A stretch of 64,000 nt of DNA from Prevotella sp. (GTDB lineage: Bacteria; Bacteroidota; Bacteroidia; Bacteroidales; Bacteroidaceae): the NCBI GenBank assembly GCA_017449025.1, contig JAFSKJ010000022.1, positions 1 through 64,000 on the forward strand, in the 5' to 3' direction. A model generated the notes under the pieces. It saw nothing but the letters and a program-made list of their open reading frames with translations. It searched no databases and had not been told where the DNA came from. Shown piece by piece: positions 44,229 to 52,057 of this stretch (position 1 is its first letter; each line of letters begins with the position of its first letter). The translations under genes were made by a program, and so were the position numbers.

Positions 44229-45590
44229 TTATAGTAGAGGTGGCAGTTCGTAGAGGCGGTTGCTGTTCGAACCCTTGATAAGTATGTAGCGGTTGCGGGG
44301 CTGCTCGGCGGCGATGGCCGCCTTGACCTCGTCGACATCGGCAAACAGACGGTAGGGGTGGTTGACGGCAGCGAACTCACTGCCCACGAGCCACACGTCG
44401 TCGATGCCGGATTTTTGCAGCTCGTCTACCAGCTTCTGGTGCTCTCTTTCCGATGACTTCCCCAGTTCGCCCATCTGTCCGAGTATTACCATCTTCGGTT
44501 GTACGTCCATGAGAATGAAGTTGGTAAGTGCTGCGCGCATCGACGTCGGGTTGGCGTTGTAGGCGTCCACTATCAGGTGGTTGCTCTCAGTGATGGTAAG
44601 CTGCGAGCGGTTGTTCGACGGCTTATACTCGGTGAGTGCAGCGTTGATGTCGGCAGGGCTTACGGCGAAGTTAAGTCCCACGGCGATGGCAGCGAGCAGA
44701 TTGTCTACGTTGTACATTCCTATGAGTTGTGTCTGCACGTCGTACCATACGGGCTTCTTGCCGCGCTCTTCGAGGTTGCTGTCCGACTCTCGCCATCGGA
44801 ACAACACGTATGGGTTGCACGACAGGAACTCGCCCACTGTGCATCCGTCGGTGTTCTCACAGTATTGGGAATACGGGGCAACCCAGACGTTGTCGGGAAG
44901 GATGTCGAGAAGCTTCTCGTTGTCGGCATTGAGAAAGACAAGGCTCTCTCCGCGCTTGGCCAAATAGTCGTAAAGCTCGCCCTTGGTCTTCAACACATTC
45001 TTCAGCGAACCGAAGCCCGACAAGTGAGCGCGGCCCACGTTGGTGATTATTCCGCATGTAGGCTCGGCGGTCTCCGCCAATGTGCGTATGTCGCCGGGAT
45101 GGCTTGCACCCATCTCTATCACGGCAATGTCGTGTTCGGCGGTGAGGCGGAAGAGGGTCTTGGGCACACCCACGTCGTTGTTGAAGTTGCCCTGGGTGAA
45201 CAGCACGTTATAGTTTTTCGACAGCACGGCGGCGACAAGCTCCTTGGTGGTGGTCTTGCCATTGGTGCCGGTAATGGCTATCACGGGTATGTCGAACTGC
45301 CGGCGGTGCTCACGGGCCAGGTCCTTGTAGGTCTGCAGGGTGTCGGAGACAAGGATGAGGCGCGAGGCTACCGACTCTGGGTCGCCCTTGTCGCCGGAGA
45401 GTTCGGGGATGGCGGGGTCGTCGACCACGGCGTAGGCGCATCCGCGCTGGAGGGCATCCACGGCGAACTTGTTTCCGTCGAACTTATCACCCTTAAGGGC
45501 AATGAAAATGCTCCCCTTTGGGCAGTCGCGGCTGTCGGTGGTGATGCATGGGTGCTCACGGTAGAGCTGGTAGAGTTGTTTTATTGTCAT
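44229..45590 (-). CDS. murF: UDP-N-acetylmuramoyl-tripeptide--D-alanyl-D-alanine ligase
   Basis: A 453-residue Mur ligase. The N-terminal domain (ITTDSRDCPKGSIFIALKGD) recognises the UDP-sugar; the ATP loop is ITGTNGKTTTKELVAAVL; the central domain has EMGASHPGDI and the C-terminal domain VDAYNANPTSMRAAL and LGQMGELG. It adds D-Ala-D-Ala to the peptidoglycan precursor in the cytoplasm. It stands alone, away from a division cluster, as is common in this group. Both sides are occupied by 9-bp repeat tracts, leaving little room for a promoter upstream. Confidence 0.95.
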   Translation of the reverse strand: MTIKQLYQLYREHPCITTDSRDCPKGSIFIALKGDKFDGNKFAVDALQRGCAYAVVDDPAIPELSGDKGDPESVASRLILVSDTLQTYKDLAREHRRQFDIPVIAITGTNGKTTTKELVAAVLSKNYNVLFTQGNFNNDVGVPKTLFRLTAEHDIAVIEMGASHPGDIRTLAETAEPTCGIITNVGRAHLSGFGSLKNVLKTKGELYDYLAKRGESLVFLNADNEKLLDILPDNVWVAPYSQYCENTDGCTVGEFLSCNPYVLFRWRESDSNLEERGKKPVWYDVQTQLIGMYNVDNLLAAIAVGLNFAVSPADINAALTEYKPSNNRSQLTITESNHLIVDAYNANPTSMRAALTNFILMDVQPKMVILGQMGELGKSSEREHQKLVDELQKSGIDDVWLVGSEFAAVNHPYRLFADVDEVKAAIAAEQPRNRYILIKGSNSNRLYELPPLL

Positions 45591-45596
45591 TGTGGT

Positions 45597-45652
45597 GGGG
45601 TAGGTTTGGTAGGTTTGGTAGGTTTAGTAGGTTTGGTAGGTTTGGTAGGTTT
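45597..45652 (-). repeat. 9-bp minisatellite between murF and the GH67 gene
   Basis: Six or so TACCAAACC units on the minus strand. The first three are read as the C-terminus of GH67 (TYQTYQTY); the GH67 stop is a TAA made from a CAA in one repeat unit. Confidence 0.92.
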
Positions 45653-47483
45653 TGAAGTATTTCAGGCAGACGTCGCGCCACTCGCAGGCGTTGTCAAGCT
45701 GGTGCTGTAGGCGCTCGTCAACCTCTTGCCAGCGCTGCTCGTCGATGATGCCCTTGGCTTCTTGCCAGATGTTGCAGAAGTCCTCAACCTCGCTGACGCC
45801 ACGCTGGTAGCGATACTGCAGCTCTTCCCAGAGTGTGCGCCCGCTGTTGGTGCGGTAAGTCCAGGGCACGTGGTGGAACCAGAGCAGATAGCGCTCCGGG
45901 CAGGTTGACAAGTCGTCGTAGAGCGAACAGTAGGGCTCGTTGTATTGTGCCGTTGCGTTGGTGCCGCTATGTGAGCGGTTGAACCCTATGCCCTCCTTGT
46001 CTGCCTTGTGGTAGTAAACGGGGCACCACTCTATAGGGTAGTTGGCCTTGAAGCCGTCAGGCTCTGGGCCGTAGTGGTGGTCGAACTTGAATATGTGGTG
46101 CAGTCCGAGGGGCATCATATAGTCCACGCACGCCTCGCGTGAGCGCAGCATCATGCTTAATATAGGTGAGAGATTGCCCTGCTGGCCGAAGGTGGCCGAA
46201 AGCCATTCCGTGGCAATCTCCTCGGACTTGAGCATGGGGTTCCACGCCAAGCGTCCGAAGGCGTACCAGTTGGCTTGGGCGAAGTGGTGTCCACACCAGT
46301 TGCGGTCGAGGCCTATGTTGGCCACTCCGGCAATGCCTACGAGTCTCTTGGGCTGCACGAATGAGAAGAACTCGCGCCACATTGGTGCCAGGTAGACCAG
46401 GTGCTCCGACTGTCCGAGGTACTCCTGTGTGATTTGCAGCTCGGCCATCTGTGGTGTCTGCACCATCTGGTCGAAGATGGGAGCGTAAGGCTCTCGTGGC
46501 TGGAAGTCGAGCGGGCCGTTCTTCGACTGCAGTATGACGTTGCTTAGGAACTTGCCGTCGTCGGGCTTGAATTCCGACACTGCCTGCTTCACACGGTCCT
46601 CGCCCTTATGCTTGGCTCCATAGACGAACGAGCGCCAGATGATAATGCCGCCGTAGGGAGCCACAGCGCGGGCCAGCATGTTGGCACCGTCGGAGTGGGA
46701 GCGGTCGTAGTCGCCAGGGCCTGGCTGTCCCTCGGAGTTGGCCTTGACAAGGAAGCCTCCGAAGTCTGGTATTAGCTTGTAAATTTCCTTTGCCTTAGCC
46801 TTCCACCATGCAGCCACCTTCGGGTTCAGCGGGTCGGCGGTCTTCAGGCCTCCCAAGGCCATTGGCGATGCGAAGTTCACGGAGAGGTAGGTGCGTATGC
46901 CATAGGGGCGCAGTATGTCGGCAATCATCTTCACCTGGGCCAGATAGTTTGCCGAGAGCATCTTCGGCGATGCGTTGACATTGTTGAGAACAGAGCCGTT
47001 GATGCCTATTGATGCGCATGCACGGGCATACTCCCTGACAAGTGAGGGATTGGCTTCCGCCCCGTCGTTGCTCCAGAAAATGCTCTTGCCGGCATATCCT
47101 CGCTCTATGGTGCCGTCAAGGTTGTCCCAGTGGTTAAGTATTCTCAGCTTGAAGAATGGTTGGGAACTTTGCTTCTCACCCCTCAGCAGGGCGTAGGCTC
47201 CATAGAGCAGTCCACGCTCGGTCTTGGCGCGCAGCGTGCTGCCGCCGTCCTCTATGCAGTAGCCTTCGTCGGAGGGCATGGTGGGGTCGATCACCAAGTT
47301 CACAGTCTCGCCTTGATAGAAGTTGCGCAGCTCTTGTGCGGCTATGCACTCCTGTCCTGTTACTCGTGCCTTGCGCACAGTGTCGTAGCGCAGCCACAGC
47401 CGGCTGCCGTCTTCAGCTGAGGCGATGCCGGCCACGAACAGTGCCAGCAGAGTCAGCATACCTTTCTTTATTTTAGTGTTCAT
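45624..47483 (-). CDS. GH67 alpha-glucuronidase
   Basis: A 619-residue secreted enzyme starting MNTKIKKGMLTLLALFVAGIASA; the longer frame upstream lacks a signal peptide. GH67 hallmarks are ILNHWDNLDGTIERGYAG, GFLVKANSEGQPGPGDY (likely acid Glu) and FDQMVQTPQMAELQITQEYL (likely Asp/Glu pair). It releases 4-O-methylglucuronic acid from the non-reducing end of xylo-oligosaccharides. The last residues (KTYQTYQTYQTY) come from the 9-bp repeat and are not part of the family. It follows GH9 on the same strand. Confidence 0.95.
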   Translation of the reverse strand: MNTKIKKGMLTLLALFVAGIASAEDGSRLWLRYDTVRKARVTGQECIAAQELRNFYQGETVNLVIDPTMPSDEGYCIEDGGSTLRAKTERGLLYGAYALLRGEKQSSQPFFKLRILNHWDNLDGTIERGYAGKSIFWSNDGAEANPSLVREYARACASIGINGSVLNNVNASPKMLSANYLAQVKMIADILRPYGIRTYLSVNFASPMALGGLKTADPLNPKVAAWWKAKAKEIYKLIPDFGGFLVKANSEGQPGPGDYDRSHSDGANMLARAVAPYGGIIIWRSFVYGAKHKGEDRVKQAVSEFKPDDGKFLSNVILQSKNGPLDFQPREPYAPIFDQMVQTPQMAELQITQEYLGQSEHLVYLAPMWREFFSFVQPKRLVGIAGVANIGLDRNWCGHHFAQANWYAFGRLAWNPMLKSEEIATEWLSATFGQQGNLSPILSMMLRSREACVDYMMPLGLHHIFKFDHHYGPEPDGFKANYPIEWCPVYYHKADKEGIGFNRSHSGTNATAQYNEPYCSLYDDLSTCPERYLLWFHHVPWTYRTNSGRTLWEELQYRYQRGVSEVEDFCNIWQEAKGIIDEQRWQEVDERLQHQLDNACEWRDVCLKYFKTYQTYQTY

Positions 47484-47538
47484 TTTGAGGTTATGAGGTT
47501 TTGAGGTTATTGCATAATATTCTGTGCGCCACCAGCGT

Positions 47539-49245
47539 TTACCTGCTGTGTGCTTCCACCCCGGCAAGCAGTGCAAGTATGGATGCATTCCAGTTGATGG
47601 CTATCTCGTTGCTGGCATACGACGGCATGACATCGGAGTACGACTCGTCGGGCTGCTTGGATGGGTAGGCCTTCACCTCGGCAATGTCCTGCTGTGCAGG
47701 GTTGGGGCCGCCTATGAGCAGTCCGGGATAGGGTGCCGCAATGCCGTCGGCCTCGGAGAGGCGGTGGTGTGGATGCTGCGGACTGCGGTTGCCGAAGCCG
47801 GTAATGTAGCAGTAACCGGTGGCATTGCGACCGAGCACGTAGTCGGCATTGTGCTGTGCTGCGGCAAGGTAGCGCTTGTCGCCGGTCATGCTGTAGGCGT
47901 AGAGCATTGTCATTCCGTTGGCGCCGAAGGTCTCTGCCAGACAACCCCATCCGTAGTCGCGGGGAGCGTTGCCGCACGACGTATGGAACGACGATGTAGG
48001 CATTGTGGCCAAAAGGCTGTCGCAGTGGGAGAGCAGGAGAGGAGAGAGCTGGGCTGTAAGAGGTGTAGAGCGGGTTACAGCCTCGTAGATGCCAAGTGCT
48101 GCAACGTTGCCCCACGTGGGCGGCGAGAAGCGCTGCGGCCGGTTGTTGGCTGCCACTTCGGCAAAAGTCTTGTCGGTGGTGAGCAGCAGCAACTCAGTGG
48201 CTGCCCAGAACCACTCGTCGGAAAGCCCCCCGTCGCCATATTCGCCGGTATTGATGGCCGGCTTGTATTGTCCGTTCATGGCTGCCTGGCGGTAGTAGAC
48301 TTTCGGGTTGCGCACTGCCCATCCGTAGGCAGCCAATGCCGCCCGTGCCGCCTGCTGGGCAAAGTCGGGATAGTCGGTGTTGCCTTGGTAGATGCGGGCG
48401 GCCTGTGCCATGACGGCAGCGAAGTCGAGGGTGGCGGCAGTGCTCTTCTGCACCACGTAGCGCTGCTGGTGGCAGTCGGCAGGCATGACGAACGCCTCGA
48501 AGTTGGGAGTTGTGAGCTTATGGTAGACGCCGCCGTCGTAAGGGTCTTGCATGGTGAGCATCCAGCGGAGGTTGTAGTACAGTTCGTCGAGAAGGTCGGC
48601 GGTGGAGTTGCTGCTTTCGGGAATGTTGGTGCTGAGGCCGTCGTAGAACTCTTTGTTCTGCTCATAGCTGCAGAGCATCACGCCGATGGAGAAGGCCGAG
48701 TTGACAATGTATTTGTTGTAGTCGCCGGCGTCGTACCATCCTCCGGGCGAGCTGATGACGGCGCCCTCAGGTCGTCCCGGCGACACTGCCGACGAGTGTA
48801 TGCAGACCAGAGTGTCAGGATGGCCGCAGGGTCTGGCATAGTCGCCACCGTAGCGTTTGTCAATGGCAATGCCAGAGCGCGTCAGGTAGAAAGCTTTTAG
48901 TGTGGCAGTGGCCACCTTGCGCAGGGCGCTCTCGCCAATGGTTACAATGGCGGTATGCTTACCGCTCCTGAGCGTGTATGTGCCAGGCTTGGCAAGACTG
49001 CTGAAGTCTACTATTGAGCGCTTCTTCTTCGACCACGGCGAAACAGACGTACGTACGGCCTTTGCCTTAGCCACGCTCTTCCCCGTAGCGTTGTCAACAA
49101 TTGTCAGAGTGCTTCCTGAGCCTTCCACCACGGCAATCTTTTCCTGGTTAGGATACATGCCTACCTGATTTACCCGTATTTGCGAATGGGTTTGTACTGT
49201 CGCGGCAATGGCGACTGCAAGTGTCACTAAGACTTTCTTTTTCAT
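47539..49245 (-). CDS. GH9 endoglucanase/cellulase
   Basis: A 568-residue secreted enzyme from MKKKVLVTLAVAIAATVQT; ATG codons a little upstream are also in frame. An N-terminal Ig-like CelD_N domain (IRVNQVGMYPNQEKIAVV) is followed by the (alpha/alpha)6 GH9 barrel: GGWYDAGDYNKYIVN with the catalytic Asp pair, and near the end SYASNEIAINWNASIL with the acid Glu. It should cleave beta-1,4-glucan. A promoter (TATCTTTG on the minus strand at 49283-49276) lies upstream, divergent from GH3. Confidence 0.93.
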   Translation of the reverse strand: MKKKVLVTLAVAIAATVQTHSQIRVNQVGMYPNQEKIAVVEGSGSTLTIVDNATGKSVAKAKAVRTSVSPWSKKKRSIVDFSSLAKPGTYTLRSGKHTAIVTIGESALRKVATATLKAFYLTRSGIAIDKRYGGDYARPCGHPDTLVCIHSSAVSPGRPEGAVISSPGGWYDAGDYNKYIVNSAFSIGVMLCSYEQNKEFYDGLSTNIPESSNSTADLLDELYYNLRWMLTMQDPYDGGVYHKLTTPNFEAFVMPADCHQQRYVVQKSTAATLDFAAVMAQAARIYQGNTDYPDFAQQAARAALAAYGWAVRNPKVYYRQAAMNGQYKPAINTGEYGDGGLSDEWFWAATELLLLTTDKTFAEVAANNRPQRFSPPTWGNVAALGIYEAVTRSTPLTAQLSPLLLSHCDSLLATMPTSSFHTSCGNAPRDYGWGCLAETFGANGMTMLYAYSMTGDKRYLAAAQHNADYVLGRNATGYCYITGFGNRSPQHPHHRLSEADGIAAPYPGLLIGGPNPAQQDIAEVKAYPSKQPDESYSDVMPSYASNEIAINWNASILALLAGVEAHSR

Positions 49246-49275
49246 AATCATCACGAATAGTATGCAATCAGGGTG

Positions 49276-49283
49276 CAAAGATA
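49276..49283 (-). promoter_or_regulatory. -7 box (TATCTTTG) for GH9
   Basis: The minus strand reads TATCTTTG 31 bases before the chosen ATG. Confidence 0.55.
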
Positions 49284-49379
49284 AACAAAAAAAACGGGAA
49301 TAACGTCTCATGCAAGCGATAATTTACAAAAAGAAAAGCATTTGTGACATGACCAAACAGTAAGACGGCGGAAAAGATG

Positions 49380-49387
49380 TATCTTTG
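49380..49387 (+). promoter_or_regulatory. -7 box (TATCTTTG) for GH3
   Basis: TATCTTTG lies 39 bases before the ATG at 49426; it rules out a longer start at 49387. Confidence 0.6.
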
Positions 49388-49425
49388 TGCCGCAATTGTT
49401 TATTCACATAAAGAAAACCTACGTT

Positions 49426-52011
49426 ATGAAGCGCTTCCTTTTATCTGCTACTGCCGCTTGCTGTGTCATAATGACCATTGCGCAGACATTTCCCTATCAA
49501 AACCCTAACCTAAGTGCCCGGGAGCGGGCCAAGGATTTGTGCTCACGCTTGACACTGGAAGAGAAAGCAAAGCTGATGCTCGACGAGAGTCCCGCCATTC
49601 CACGCTTGGGCATCAAGAAGTTCTTCTGGTGGAGCGAGGCCCTGCATGGTGCCGCCAACCAGGGCAACGTCACCGTGTTTCCCGAGCCTATAGCCATGGC
49701 GTCGTCGTTCAACCCCGACTTGCTTTACAAGTGCTTCGACGTGGCCTCTACCGAGTTCCGCGCCCAGTACAACGAGCGCATGCAGCGTGGCAGCGGCGAA
49801 GACGAGAAATTCCACAGCCTATCTGTATGGACCCCCAACGTGAACATATTCCGCGACCCGCGATGGGGTAGGGGGCAGGAGACCTACGGCGAAGACCCCT
49901 ACCTTACCTCTGTCATGGGTACGCAGGTGGTCAGGGGCCTGCAAGGGCCTGAGGACGCGAAGTACCGTAAGCTCTGGGCCTGTGCCAAGCACTATGCCGT
50001 GCACAGCGGCCCGGAGTACACCCGCCACTCGGCCAACCTGACCAACGTGACGCCCCGTGACATGTGGGAGACCTACATGCCGGCATTCAAGACACTGGTG
50101 CAGGATGCCAAGGTCCGCGAGGTGATGTGCGCCTATCAGCGCCTTGACGACGATCCCTGCTGTGGCTCACAGCGCCTGCTGCAGACCATTCTCCGAGATG
50201 AGTGGGGCTTCCAGTACCTGGTGGTGAGCGACTGCGGCGCTGTCAGCGACTTTTACGAGTCGCACAAGTCATCATCGACACCCGTCCACGCCTCGGCCAA
50301 GGCCACCATAGCTGGCACCGACGTGGAGTGCGGCTACGACTACGCCTACCGCAGCATTCCCGAAGCCGTGAATCGCGGCTTCATCACTGAGGCCGAGGTT
50401 GACAAACATGTCATCCGCCTGTTGGAGGGGCGCTTCGACTTAGGCGAGATGGACGACCCGTCGCTCGTGGAGTGGTCGAAGATTCCATATTCGGCCATGT
50501 CTACCAAGGCATCGGCGCAGTTGTCGCTCGACATGTCACGGCAGACCATAGTGCTGTTGCAGAACAAGAACAACATACTGCCCCTCGCAAAGGGAAAGGA
50601 GAAGATTGCCGTCATAGGCCCCAATGCCGACAATGCCCCGATGATGTGGGGCAACTATAACGGCATGCCCAACCACACTGTCACCATGCTCGACGGCATC
50701 AAGGCCAAGCAAAAGAAACTCTACTATGCCAAGGGCTGCGACCTGACCTACGACAAGGTGCAGGACTGCCTGCTCGCCTCGCAATGCAGCTTCGAGGGCA
50801 AGAAAGGCATGAAGGGCACGTTCTGGAACAACCGCAACATGGAGGGCAAGCCCGTTACCACACAGTATTACACCCAGCCATTAGCCGTCACCACCGCCGG
50901 CATGCACAACTTCGCCCCCGGAGTTCAGCTTGAGGACTTTGCGGCCAAGTACGAGACAGTCTTCACGCCGCAGGAGCCGGGCGAGTATGTTGTCAACGTG
51001 GAGGGCTGCGGACATTTTGAACTCTACATCAACGGTGAACAGAAATTCCGCCACCACATCTGGCGCACCACGCCCAACCTTGTCACCATACAGGCCGAAA
51101 AGGGAAAGAGCTACAACATTGAGGTGCGCTTTGCACACATCCACACATACAATGCCAATCTGTCCATCAACATTGCCAAGGAATACCCCATTGACTACCA
51201 GCAGACCATAGCCCAGCTGCAGGGCATTGATAAGGTTGTCTTCGTGGGCGGCATATCGCCAGCCTTAGAAGGCGAGGAGATGCCCGTAGACATCGACGGC
51301 TTCAAGGGCGGCGACCGCACCCACATTGAGTTGCCCGCCGTCCAGCGCAAATTCCTTAAGGCACTGAAGGATGCTGGAAAGACCATCATCTTCGTCTGCT
51401 GCTCAGGCTCATGCATTGCCCTGCAGCCCGAGACGGAGACCTGCGATGCCATAGTGCAGGCATGGTATGCCGGTCAGGAGGGTGGTACTGCCGTGGCCGA
51501 CGTGCTCTTCGGCGACTATAATCCTACGGGAAAACTGCCGGTAACATTCTACAAGACGAGCAGCCAGCTGCCCGACTATGAGGACTACTCGATGAAGGGG
51601 CGCACCTACCGTTACTTCGACGACGCCCTCTTCCCCTTCGGCTACGGCTTGAGCTACACGCAGTTCGAGCTGGGCGATGCCACTGTGACTGGAACCCCTG
51701 GATCTCCGGGATTTACCTTGGCCATACCTGTTAAGAATATTGGGAAACGCAATGGTGCCGAGATTGTTCAGGTCTATATCCGTGACCTCTCCGACAATGA
51801 AGGTCCGCTGAAGTCGTTGCGTGCCTTCCAGCGTGTCGATGTGAAAGCCGGACAGACTGTCACTGCTCAGTTGCCGCTCACCCGCAAGTCGTTCGAGTTC
51901 TGGGACCCTGAAACCAACAGCATGCGCGTGAAGCCCGGCAAGTACGAAATCCTTGTAGGCACCAGCTCCGACGACAAGGACCTGAAGAAGCAAACCATTA
52001 CTATATTATAA
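49426..52011 (+). CDS. GH3 beta-xylosidase/glucosidase with PA14 domain
   Basis: An 861-residue secreted enzyme (signal MKRFLLSATAACCVIMTIAQ). The GH3 N-terminal domain carries WWSEALHG and the nucleophile Asp269 in VVSDCGAVSDF; the C-terminal domain follows with a PA14 insertion (about 440-590, YVVNVEGCGHFELYINGE) and a fibronectin-like end (GPLKSLRAFQRVDVKAGQTV). The layout matches Prevotella GH3 xylosidases acting on xylo-oligosaccharides. It lies 46 bases before a GH115 gene and probably shares its transcript. Confidence 0.93.
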   Translation: MKRFLLSATAACCVIMTIAQTFPYQNPNLSARERAKDLCSRLTLEEKAKLMLDESPAIPRLGIKKFFWWSEALHGAANQGNVTVFPEPIAMASSFNPDLLYKCFDVASTEFRAQYNERMQRGSGEDEKFHSLSVWTPNVNIFRDPRWGRGQETYGEDPYLTSVMGTQVVRGLQGPEDAKYRKLWACAKHYAVHSGPEYTRHSANLTNVTPRDMWETYMPAFKTLVQDAKVREVMCAYQRLDDDPCCGSQRLLQTILRDEWGFQYLVVSDCGAVSDFYESHKSSSTPVHASAKATIAGTDVECGYDYAYRSIPEAVNRGFITEAEVDKHVIRLLEGRFDLGEMDDPSLVEWSKIPYSAMSTKASAQLSLDMSRQTIVLLQNKNNILPLAKGKEKIAVIGPNADNAPMMWGNYNGMPNHTVTMLDGIKAKQKKLYYAKGCDLTYDKVQDCLLASQCSFEGKKGMKGTFWNNRNMEGKPVTTQYYTQPLAVTTAGMHNFAPGVQLEDFAAKYETVFTPQEPGEYVVNVEGCGHFELYINGEQKFRHHIWRTTPNLVTIQAEKGKSYNIEVRFAHIHTYNANLSINIAKEYPIDYQQTIAQLQGIDKVVFVGGISPALEGEEMPVDIDGFKGGDRTHIELPAVQRKFLKALKDAGKTIIFVCCSGSCIALQPETETCDAIVQAWYAGQEGGTAVADVLFGDYNPTGKLPVTFYKTSSQLPDYEDYSMKGRTYRYFDDALFPFGYGLSYTQFELGDATVTGTPGSPGFTLAIPVKNIGKRNGAEIVQVYIRDLSDNEGPLKSLRAFQRVDVKAGQTVTAQLPLTRKSFEFWDPETNSMRVKPGKYEILVGTSSDDKDLKKQTITIL

Positions 52012-52057
52012 ATAAGGTGGGGCATGTAGATTCCCACGAAAGACGATTAGTACAACC

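Noticed and set aside
44499..45710. Long open frame (403 codons) on the plus strand
   Set aside because: It is antisense to murF, whose motifs are complete; the frame is a by-product of GC-rich codon use and lacks any domain pattern.
47524..48900. Long open frame (458 codons) on the plus strand
   Set aside because: It is antisense to the GH9 gene, which has a signal peptide and catalytic motifs; the antisense product is Gly/Val/Cys-rich without family features.
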